Positions 9,344 through 15,831 of a stretch of 21,812 nucleotides of DNA are shown one piece after another; within the stretch, counting starts at the first letter, position 1; each line of letters begins with the position of its first letter. The stretch is from a virus. The stretch spans positions 1 through 21,812 of the IMG/VR virus record IMGVR_UViG_3300037321_000051, one strand, 5' to 3'. A program made the translations under genes and the position numbers. The notes under the pieces are model-generated. The model was given only the letters and a program-made list of their open reading frames with translations. It ran no database searches and was not told where the DNA came from.

Positions 9344-9845
9344 ACATACCCATCCTTTCAAGTTCTTGCTCAGCATAAGCAATTATTTTCTTAAGATCCC
9401 GCTCTCTGCTACTATGGCTAGCGGTTCCTAATCTATAAGCAGCCCGAAAGATTTCGCCTACTTGCGCATTCATATTCTTGTGCCATATAAGGTGCTTAAC
9501 TTCTGTAGCTCCTTTAGGCAGATTGTAGTGTGAAGTGCCATTGTTACTACCATCGTTAGTAGCTTTTGTAGTCTCTTTTGTTTTATCAGCTGCACATCTT
9601 AAGCAATGCCCTGCGTTAAGGCTAGACCTTCCTAATAACATTAAGCATTTAGGACAAGTACTGCCCATATTAAATGTACTCATAAGATCAGCTTCAATTT
9701 TTTTCTTATGATCTGCAGCTACCTTATCAGCCTCTTTTATATAACCCTCAGAGATATGTGCACAAGTGCCGCATACTAGAGTACCTGAGTCATTTACCTC
9801 ACCACAATGCTTATTTTTACAGCCAGGTTGCTTTTTTATGTTCAT
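9282..9845 (-). CDS. Double zinc-ribbon protein, function unknown
   Basis: A 187-residue protein with two cysteine sets in its first half: C9-x4-C14-x10-C25-x2-C28 (with H13 nearby), and C64-x2-C67-x13-C81-x2-C84, the spacing of zinc ribbons. A Lys/Glu-rich helix (about 37-55) separates them. The C-terminal half (about 105-187) is helical and charged, without recognised motifs. Zinc ribbons of this sort usually bind nucleic acid or protein, so a regulator or a replication or host-takeover factor is possible but unproven. Its ATG overlaps the upstream gene's TGA (ATGA), so it is translated with that gene. Three of the six GATC sites I found in the window are in this gene, so it may have a different history from its neighbours. 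Confidence 0.6.
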   Translation of the reverse strand: MNIKKQPGCKNKHCGEVNDSGTLVCGTCAHISEGYIKEADKVAADHKKKIEADLMSTFNMGSTCPKCLMLLGRSSLNAGHCLRCAADKTKETTKATNDGSNNGTSHYNLPKGATEVKHLIWHKNMNAQVGEIFRAAYRLGTASHSSRERDLKKIIAYAEQELERMGMYEAEGAGRKEGDNTVRELNN

Positions 9846-10168
9846 GATAACTTACTCTTATCTTTAGCTTGGTTAATATCAGAGCTAAGTATGATACCGC
9901 TCCCGTGACCTAGTCTAGTATCTGTCATTCGCTTAGTTAACTGCGGGTATAATATCTCTAGGTCGTCATTAGTATATATACCATCCATCATTACATTGCA
10001 GTAAGCAGCAATCTCCCCTATAGTCTCTGCCCAATCTACCTTACCTAATGCTTCAAGCTCAGCTACAAGTACTGGATGATTATTACATTCATATATCATC
10101 TTAACTCTAGCTTCTGTAAAGTACTGTAGAACTACCTTAGTCTTATCTTCTGGTACAAAATCATCCAT
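9842..10168 (-). CDS. Unrecognised protein (108 aa)
   Basis: A 108-residue acidic, mainly helical protein with no signal peptide, membrane segment or known motif. AGGAG lies eight bases before the ATG. It starts 17 bases after the stop of the DUF3987-type ATPase gene and ends in a four-base ATGA overlap with the zinc-ribbon gene, so it belongs to the same operon. The long helical middle (WAETIGEIAAYCNVMMDGIY) suggests a small globular or partner-binding protein. A role near replication is suggested only by position. Confidence 0.55.
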   Translation of the reverse strand: MDDFVPEDKTKVVLQYFTEARVKMIYECNNHPVLVAELEALGKVDWAETIGEIAAYCNVMMDGIYTNDDLEILYPQLTKRMTDTRLGHGSGIILSSDINQAKDKSKLS

Positions 10169-10185
10169 TGTCTTAACTCCTATGA

Positions 10186-11484
10186 TTAAAGGTCTAATTC
10201 TTCTTTGCTTAATAAGCTCCAGTCTACTGCGCCTTTGACTCCGTCACCTCTAATCTTTTTCATAGGTAAGTAAGCTCCGCCTTCGACTGTCTGTATCTTC
10301 TCTGCTACCATCAGGTTAGCTATCATTTCTACTAACTGCTGTCTGGTATCTAAGTCTTGGTGTACTGTCTTCCATATATCTTTAAAGCTAATAGGCATAG
10401 TAGAGTTATATATAACATCCATTACCCTGTTAGCTACTGCTGAATGCTTAGACTTACCGAACTCACCTAGTGCTTTAGGCATAAGGTTCTCTGTGTGAGT
10501 AAGCAATGTGTTAGAGTATATAACATCTTTAAGTGTAATCTGTGTACCTAGTCTAGACGCTGTGATTACTAAGCATAGCTTTAACAAGTGTGTTAGTCTC
10601 CTGTTAGCGTAATGCTCAAAGCGCACATCATCTATCCCTTCCCATCCTTTGTATATGTCATCTAATAACTGCATGGCATCATCTGTCATAGTTATCTCGC
10701 CTTTAACACTCTCCTTAATCTCATGTAATAATACTATTAGGTCTGCTTGTAAGTCCGCATCTGGTATAGGTGGGAAGGTATACTTGACTCCGTTAGGCTC
10801 ACCGTATATCATAAGCAGTCTGGAAAAGAATCCTTGCCCTAAGCTATCTACTGGAAACGCTTGCGCAAATCCTGTTGGTGTGTTACCACCTAAGATAGTG
10901 ATGGTAGGGTTAGGTATAAAGACTGACTTAGAGTTCTTAAGCTTATAGTCAAAGACTCCTTCGAAGTCCCATAGCTCACCTAGTATACTAATGAAGTCCA
11001 TGTTACCTATACCTATAAAGTTATTAAACTCATCAGCAGCTATAAAACTCTCTGCGGCTGGCTTACCTATATAGCTATCAGCATCTTCTTCTCCTGACTC
11101 TCCGAAAAGATTCTGGTCTAGTATGTCAAGTCCCATATCTACATTACCTGCGGCTACATCTAACCTAGCGCTCTGCTCTGCTAAGTCTAGTAAGTATTTC
11201 TCTTGCCTAGTTTTCTTAGGTGCAAAGGTATTATAGCCTGCTTGCTTAAACAACTTAGCCCCAATCTTAATAGCACTTGACTTCTTAGTTCCAGGAGAAC
11301 CTATTAGCATAGTGTATAAGTTGGGGTATAGTGTGAAGTGACCGTGGTTAAAATGAATCTGTCTACCTAAGTAAGCGCTAAGGGCAGTGACTGCTGTCCA
11401 CCTGTGAAAGAAGGTAGGACACTCTGTCTTAGACGTATACTCTAGGTATAGATTAATAAAATCTATTGGGTTGTCGTTACTCAT
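10186..11484 (-). CDS. DUF3987-type P-loop ATPase, probable replicative helicase
   Basis: A 432-residue P-loop ATPase resembling DUF3987 proteins, which phages and mobile elements encode next to DNA polymerases. The N-terminus (IDFINLYLEYTSKTECPTFF, then WTAVTALSAYLGR) is typical of the family. Walker A is GSPGTKKS at 62-69, with Lys where the classical Gly would be just before the catalytic Lys. Walker B is FIAADE with D151/E152. A sensor Asn lies in TILGGNTP (N201), and GQGFFSRLL holds a likely arginine finger (R222). The C-terminal quarter looks like a small winged-helix-type domain. It sits 17 bases downstream of the polymerase gene in the same operon, and no DnaB-like helicase is seen in the window, so it is the best candidate for a replicative motor. 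That job is inferred; the ATPase is well supported. Confidence 0.75.
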   Translation of the reverse strand: MSNDNPIDFINLYLEYTSKTECPTFFHRWTAVTALSAYLGRQIHFNHGHFTLYPNLYTMLIGSPGTKKSSAIKIGAKLFKQAGYNTFAPKKTRQEKYLLDLAEQSARLDVAAGNVDMGLDILDQNLFGESGEEDADSYIGKPAAESFIAADEFNNFIGIGNMDFISILGELWDFEGVFDYKLKNSKSVFIPNPTITILGGNTPTGFAQAFPVDSLGQGFFSRLLMIYGEPNGVKYTFPPIPDADLQADLIVLLHEIKESVKGEITMTDDAMQLLDDIYKGWEGIDDVRFEHYANRRLTHLLKLCLVITASRLGTQITLKDVIYSNTLLTHTENLMPKALGEFGKSKHSAVANRVMDVIYNSTMPISFKDIWKTVHQDLDTRQQLVEMIANLMVAEKIQTVEGGAYLPMKKIRGDGVKGAVDWSLLSKEELDL

Positions 11485-11501
11485 TGGCAGACAATCCTTA
11501 G

Positions 11502-13931
11502 TTATTCTGTTTCTGACCAGTACTTAGCATAACCTTGAGGTAAATGTAAACCTCTCTTAGCTCCTGCCGGTACTACGAATGTCCTAACTACGCCATCATA
11601 TGCTTTAATAGTGACAGGAACTTCCATCCTTTCTACTACCATCTGGCATAAGTACTCGTGTCCTATCCTATACTGGAAGAATATAGAGTCGTGTATTTGG
11701 GCTAATAGCTTAAAGTTTCTACTACGTTCAGGGTGTATAGCTATGTCGTGGAACACACTAAGATAACTATGGTTTAATGTCTGTGCGTTAAGGGCTTGTG
11801 GTGGGTGTGCTATGTAAGCATTGAGTGCAGGCTTAGACCTAGTTGGGTCTTGGAAGCAGTATCTTACCCATGCCTTACCTACTTCTTTAGCATAGTTAGC
11901 TTCAGCTGTTTCCATAAGCTCATGTAATTTACCTGTGTGCTTCCAGCTATGATGTACTGCCATGCTAGATAGCTTATTAGTTTTAGTAACTTCTTCTACA
12001 ACACCTGCGTAGAATACCTTTCTAATGTTAGGGTAGACTTTATGGAACTGTTCTAGCAAGTGCTCAGCAACCTGCACGTAAGTCCAGAAGCGCGGCAAGT
12101 CTAGCAGTTGCTTAGCTAATACTATCTTATCCTCACCCATAGTATCTATGAGAACGAAAGCTCCCATGTTATAGTTAGCACCGTGGTTAACAGGCTTGCC
12201 TAGTTGTCTAAGGTCTTTAGTAATCTCGTCAAAGGGTACGCCAAAGAACTTAGATGCGTTAGTCTTATGGAAGTCAGGTGAGTTCTCTACGTTATCTATA
12301 AGAGTCTCGTCACCAGATATATAGCCTGTGTCCCTAGACTCTGCTTGCTCTAAGTCAACCTCGCATAAGTAAAAGCCTTCGTCAGCTCGCATAGTCTGCT
12401 TAACTATCTTACCTCTAGGTATGTTCTGTACGTTAAGTCCACACCAGAAAGCATGCTCTTTACTAGCTAGCCTAGAGGTGTCAGTACCGTGTGGGTTAAG
12501 AGAGTATAAGACTCTGTTACCTCTGCCCGTAGGACTGGAGTATTCTTTACCTGCTGTTAGATATGTACTAACTAACTTACGTGCCTTACGTATAGCAATA
12601 ACATGGTTAAGTATACGTGCGTTAAAGGGGTGTCTAAACCTAGCCTTGTTAAGATGCTTTTCATCTGCACTCTTAAGGTCGCCACAGCCTAGCACTTTAA
12701 GCAATGCCTTCATCTGTATAGGAGAGTTAACATTAAAGTTAGTGCCTGCTTCTACTGCAAGCATAGTGTTAAGGGAGTCGTTAGCTTTCTTAATGATAGC
12801 TTCCTGCTGAGCCTTAGCTCTATCTAATGCTACACTGTCTCTGTCTATGCCTGTCATTTCTGATAGGTGGCAAGGGAATACTAAGGGAAACTCTAATAGG
12901 TAGTTACTGATAGCATACTCTGGCGCTTCTAATAGCATAGCTAGGAAGCAGTTACCTGTACCCCATGTATCTAAAGCGTTGTACTTATAGTATTCATGCA
13001 AGTCATTAGTCTGTGCTAAGTCTTTCCAGTATACAGCTTCTCTTATATAGAAGGAGTTAAGAAAGCCTAGGTCTTTAGGTAGCTCACTATAGATACAATG
13101 CATTAAGTGCGCAGTATCATATAAGTAATTATAGATAGGTGCGCTGTATGCTGTAAGATATGTTAGGTCGTACTTAAAGTTCTGTCCTACCTTAGCTGCC
13201 TTTAGTTCCCAGTTCCATTTGCGCATTACACTAATCATGTACTCGCTGTCTAATGGGAACACTACACTCCTAGACTCTATCTCAGTACTAGAAGAGAAGT
13301 GACCAAAGCCAGTATAAGATAAGCAACGGATGCGAGCTGGGTCTTTGAGAGTCTCTATGTCTATGCTTACAAGGAAACAGTTCTGCATAAGAGCGAACAG
13401 GTCAGCCTCATTAGCAGGTGTCAGTAATGTAAAGCCATTGAAAGGTGTAGGCTTATACCATGTGTCAGGTTTAGTAAGCTTAGTTACAAGGCGCTTAGCC
13501 ATGAACTTACCGAAGGGTACGGTAACAAGATGCTTAAGAGGTTTGATGAATACTATTTCAATGACACCATCGTTAGCATCAAAGCAAGGAATTGTGAAGT
13601 GAGAGCCTGAGTAATTATCTAGGCTAGGTGCTGCCCGCTTATCCCAATCTAATAACTTCTTAAGTAAGGATATGCTGGTGGATATAATTCTAGTAACACC
13701 TTTCTGCTTACAGTACATCTTTACTGTAGTTAAGGTAGTTACTTCTTCTAGTCTTACAAAAGTAGTGACTGAGCCAACGCATCCTTTAAGATGTGGTAGC
13801 CACTCCTTATCACCGTATGAACCTCCTGTACCCCAGAATATAATAGCATCGTCTGCCTTGTTAGGCATAAGAGCTTTCTCTTTTCTAAGTCTCTCTATGT
13901 GACTAGATAGGTTAGCCATAGTGCTTGACAT
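11502..13931 (-). CDS. polA-like: Family A DNA polymerase with 3'-5' exonuclease
   Basis: An 809-residue replicative DNA polymerase. After about 180 unassigned N-terminal residues, the proofreading domain shows Exo I (D191-x-E193 in SIDIETL), Exo II (GQNFKYDLTYL, N251 and D255) and Exo III (YKYNALD, Y317 and D321). The polymerase domain follows: TDTSRL and QNIP (about 483-505), motif A CEVDLEQAE (D526, E531), motif B RQLGKPVNHGANYN (R575, K579, Y587) and motif C QIHDS (H747, D748). All catalytic residues for both activities are present. In motif B, His583 replaces the Phe that E. coli Pol I has at 762, and Asn follows the Tyr where Gly is usual. No 5'-3' nuclease domain is present. An AAGGA ribosome site lies 11 bases upstream. 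The gene has its own likely promoter just after a terminator. Confidence 0.95.
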   Translation of the reverse strand: MSSTMANLSSHIERLRKEKALMPNKADDAIIFWGTGGSYGDKEWLPHLKGCVGSVTTFVRLEEVTTLTTVKMYCKQKGVTRIISTSISLLKKLLDWDKRAAPSLDNYSGSHFTIPCFDANDGVIEIVFIKPLKHLVTVPFGKFMAKRLVTKLTKPDTWYKPTPFNGFTLLTPANEADLFALMQNCFLVSIDIETLKDPARIRCLSYTGFGHFSSSTEIESRSVVFPLDSEYMISVMRKWNWELKAAKVGQNFKYDLTYLTAYSAPIYNYLYDTAHLMHCIYSELPKDLGFLNSFYIREAVYWKDLAQTNDLHEYYKYNALDTWGTGNCFLAMLLEAPEYAISNYLLEFPLVFPCHLSEMTGIDRDSVALDRAKAQQEAIIKKANDSLNTMLAVEAGTNFNVNSPIQMKALLKVLGCGDLKSADEKHLNKARFRHPFNARILNHVIAIRKARKLVSTYLTAGKEYSSPTGRGNRVLYSLNPHGTDTSRLASKEHAFWCGLNVQNIPRGKIVKQTMRADEGFYLCEVDLEQAESRDTGYISGDETLIDNVENSPDFHKTNASKFFGVPFDEITKDLRQLGKPVNHGANYNMGAFVLIDTMGEDKIVLAKQLLDLPRFWTYVQVAEHLLEQFHKVYPNIRKVFYAGVVEEVTKTNKLSSMAVHHSWKHTGKLHELMETAEANYAKEVGKAWVRYCFQDPTRSKPALNAYIAHPPQALNAQTLNHSYLSVFHDIAIHPERSRNFKLLAQIHDSIFFQYRIGHEYLCQMVVERMEVPVTIKAYDGVVRTFVVPAGAKRGLHLPQGYAKYWSETE

Positions 13932-13951
13932 ATAGTAATTATCCTTAGCTG

Positions 13952-13960
13952 TTTATACCA
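13952..13960 (-). promoter_or_regulatory. Extended -10 promoter for the polymerase operon
   Basis: On the minus strand TGG is followed directly by TATAAA, an extended -10 element with five of six -10 matches, just downstream of the intrinsic terminator and about 20 bases before the polymerase ATG. The hexamer 17 bases upstream (GTTATG) is a poor -35, which extended -10 promoters tolerate. It would restart transcription for the polymerase and the genes after it. Confidence 0.4.
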
Positions 13961-13961
13961 G

Positions 13962-13989
13962 AAAAACCCCACAGCATAACACTGTGAGG
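13962..13989 (-). terminator. Intrinsic terminator after the ssDNA-binding-type gene
   Basis: On the minus strand the sequence folds as CCTCACAG, loop TGTTATG, CTGTGGGG, an eight-pair stem with one G-U pair, followed immediately by TTTTT. It begins 30 bases after the stop of the 141-residue gene and precedes the polymerase gene. It should end, or limit, transcripts from the recombination block before the polymerase block. Confidence 0.8.
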
Positions 13990-14019
13990 CTTAATAGATA
14001 CTAACAGACTGCTAACTTA

Positions 14020-14445
14020 TTAGACTACTTGTAGCTCCTTTACTTCCAAGTAAATCTTAGTGTCATCATGCTTATCTACCTTGGCAGCGGAGACAAGAAT
14101 AACTTCCACATCTTTAACACCTTCTACTATATCACGTAGTCTAGTGCTACCAACGTAGTCAGCGAAATAACCTGCGATAGCTTTAAACTTACCGCGCCCA
14201 AACTCATTGTCTAAGAAGAACAACGAGCTAGATTGATCACCTTCCTTAGGCGCTGTCGCCTGTGGGTCTACCAATTCGATAGACTCTACCATCTTAAAGC
14301 TCAACTCAATTGCTGGCTTCTTGTTAACATCTTTAGAAGATAAGGTAGCCAAGCACTTCGATGCTCCCGCAGGGAACACTGCAAACTGTGGCAAATCTTC
14401 TAAGTCATCTAAGGTGGAGTCTAACAACGTATCTAAATCGGACAT
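14020..14445 (-). CDS. Probable ssDNA-binding-type protein (OB-fold-like)
   Basis: A 141-residue protein with a very acidic N-terminus (MSDLDTLLDSTLDDLEDLP) and a beta-rich body: FAVFPAGASKCLATLSS, AIELSFKMVESIELVDP, SSSLFFLDNEFGRGKFKAI and a C-terminal strand pair ending KIYLEVKELQVV. I associate this arrangement with small proteins encoded beside Sak4-like ATPases and family A polymerases in phages, often taken as single-strand DNA binding. An OB fold is plausible but not shown by any signature, and the acidic tail is at the N-terminus, not the usual C-terminus of an SSB. Translation signals are strong (AAAGGA a few bases before the ATG), the leader is AT-rich with tandem repeats, and a good terminator follows, suggesting high expression. 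Other possibility: a polymerase or recombinase accessory protein. Confidence 0.6.
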   Translation of the reverse strand: MSDLDTLLDSTLDDLEDLPQFAVFPAGASKCLATLSSKDVNKKPAIELSFKMVESIELVDPQATAPKEGDQSSSLFFLDNEFGRGKFKAIAGYFADYVGSTRLRDIVEGVKDVEVILVSAAKVDKHDDTKIYLEVKELQVV

Positions 14446-14456
14446 AATGTATTTCC

Positions 14457-14495
14457 TTTAAGTATTTAATTTAAGTATTTAATTTAAGTATATAA
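14457..14495. repeat. AT-rich tandem 13-base repeats upstream of the ssDNA-binding-type gene
   Basis: TTTAAGTATTTAA occurs twice in direct tandem (14457-14469 and 14470-14482), followed by a diverged third copy starting TTTAAGTATA (from 14483). The repeats lie in the leader of the minus-strand gene starting at 14445 and contribute its unstructured AU-rich 5' region. They could act as a translation enhancer or as a melting region of a replication origin. Confidence 0.75.
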
Positions 14496-14515
14496 GTATT
14501 TCATGCTAGGTATCC

Positions 14516-14554
14516 TAGCTATATAAGCTCTAGTAGGTAAAGATTATATAGCTA
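14516..14554. repeat. 11-base inverted repeat in the 14446-14616 intergenic region
   Basis: TAGCTATATAA (14516-14526) and its exact complement TTATATAGCTA (14544-14554) are separated by 17 bases. A second small palindrome, GCTAGG-TAT-CCTAGC, lies at 14505-14519 and partly overlaps the first arm. Neither is followed by a T-run on either strand, so these are not clear terminators. The rest of this 171-base gap holds no gene. Confidence 0.65.
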
Positions 14555-14616
14555 AGTAATAAGCGGGCGGCATAGTAACTACTGAATAACTACTATACCA
14601 CCCTTCCATCTCCTGT

Positions 14617-15489
14617 CTACTTCTTTTTTAGTCTGTCTAATATAGACTGCGTACTAGCCTTTACAGAGACTTGAGCTGCTGTGGTTACTATACTGTTCTT
14701 AGTATACAAGTCAGGCTTAAAGATTTGCAATAGGCTAGGCTTAGAGTCGCCAGTATCTAGGTCTATGTTACTTCTGCTACCTGCTAGTACAGTAGTAGCG
14801 TAAGTACTTGAGCTGTTAAATACATGCTTCTTATTCTTACGCTCTGCATATACCACATGCCCAAAGTACTTAGCTATGTTACGAGAGAAGTTACGAGTCC
14901 CGCCTACAGGTACTAAGGTTTTCTTCTTACCTTCTGTCTCTGCTTCTACTTCATGGCTAATGACTACTACATTGTACTTAGCCTGTTGTAGATGAGATAA
15001 GAAAATCTCTAGCAGCTTACCTAAGTTACCCCAATCATCATAGTCTAGCTTATAATCATCTGGCTTAGACTTAGTGATGTGAGCTATAGCTGAGTTAGAT
15101 AGCTGGGTAAGACTGTCAAAGACTACTACTGTGTTGTTACTTAGGTTAGGTAAGTCAGTAGTAACAAAAGCTGCCTCCTCTTTCTTACATATCATACAGC
15201 CAACCTTACCATGAGCGTCGCATATATCTACCTTACCTTTAACCATCTTAAGGCAGGTCTCTATAGCTATAGGGTAAGACCTAGTATCAGGTAGGTTGAT
15301 AAGCTCTATGTTCTTTTGCCATGCTTCTGGCAGTTGGAACAAAGTCTCATGCCCATTCTCTAAGTCTACCCATATGAGTTTAAAGTGCTCAGCTAACTCG
15401 CCTGCTAGTAGTGACTTACCTGACTTAGGTGCGCCATATACTATAACACTAGAGGTAACACTAGCACTCTTAGTAGCTAAGTTAGCCAT
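14617..15489 (-). CDS. Sak4-like RecA-fold recombination ATPase
   Basis: A 290-residue single-domain RecA-fold ATPase of the type annotated AAA_24 or Sak4-like in phages. Walker A is GAPKSGKS at 19-26, Walker B is VVVFD at 121-125, and the strand VVVISHE at 174-180 carries a polar sensor. The family-like stretch VPVGGTRNFSRNIAKYFGHV follows at about 193-212. Between Walker A and B is an insertion with C90-x2-H93-x4-C98-x2-C101, which looks like a zinc-binding knuckle. The C-terminus ends in a basic tail (ILDRLKKK). Sak4 proteins are short RecA/Rad51 relatives that promote strand annealing or exchange with a phage SSB. Here a Cas4-like nuclease lies upstream and an ssDNA-binding-type gene downstream, which fits. 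The start follows a GGAGAG site and lies one base from the previous stop. Confidence 0.8.
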   Translation of the reverse strand: MANLATKSASVTSSVIVYGAPKSGKSLLAGELAEHFKLIWVDLENGHETLFQLPEAWQKNIELINLPDTRSYPIAIETCLKMVKGKVDICDAHGKVGCMICKKEEAAFVTTDLPNLSNNTVVVFDSLTQLSNSAIAHITKSKPDDYKLDYDDWGNLGKLLEIFLSHLQQAKYNVVVISHEVEAETEGKKKTLVPVGGTRNFSRNIAKYFGHVVYAERKNKKHVFNSSSTYATTVLAGSRSNIDLDTGDSKPSLLQIFKPDLYTKNSIVTTAAQVSVKASTQSILDRLKKK

Positions 15490-15490
15490 G

Positions 15491-15826
15491 CTACTCTCCG
15501 TCGGTTATAAGGTGTGGCTTGTGGTCATTAACAAAGACATTCCATACACGCATAGTGCCTTGTTCCTCACTAATGTTAGAGCATAACTTCTTAGGAAACC
15601 ACTCGTCTGTTAGCTCACCTGTGTCAGGGTTAACAGCTACTACTAAGATAGCCTTCTCCGTAAAAGTCTTTACCTCCTGTATAATAATCACTTCAGTGGT
15701 AAGTACACGTGCATCATACTTAACGCCATAAGGATTAACATACTCCTCAGGTGTTAAAGGTGCTTCCCGTTCTAAGGGTACTTCTTCATGCCAATCTGGT
15801 GGCGTATTACTGTTATTATCTATCAT
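15491..15826 (-). CDS. Unrecognised small protein between nuclease and recombinase (111 aa)
   Basis: A 111-residue acidic protein. The N-terminal 30 residues are Pro/Glu-rich and probably disordered (NTPPDWHEEVPLEREAPLTP). The rest looks like a compact beta-rich fold (DARVLTTEVIIIQEV, KAILVVAVNPDTGE, MRVWNVFVND). No catalytic motif, cysteine cluster or membrane segment is seen. GGAGAG lies eight bases before the ATG. It is five bases downstream of the Cas4-like nuclease gene and one base upstream of the Sak4-like ATPase gene, so it is surely co-transcribed with both. By position it could be a partner or loader in the recombination module; that is inference only. Confidence 0.6.
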   Translation of the reverse strand: MIDNNSNTPPDWHEEVPLEREAPLTPEEYVNPYGVKYDARVLTTEVIIIQEVKTFTEKAILVVAVNPDTGELTDEWFPKKLCSNISEEQGTMRVWNVFVNDHKPHLITDGE

Positions 15827-15831
15827 GCTGG

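Noticed and set aside
9344-9382. Upstream start at 9382 for the last minus-strand gene
   Set aside because: No ribosome site, and it lengthens the overlap with the zinc-ribbon gene; the ATG at 9343 has AAAGGA nine bases upstream.
10649-13902. Plus-strand open frames across the ATPase and polymerase genes
   Set aside because: They are antisense to genes with intact catalytic motifs and show no domain or signal of their own.
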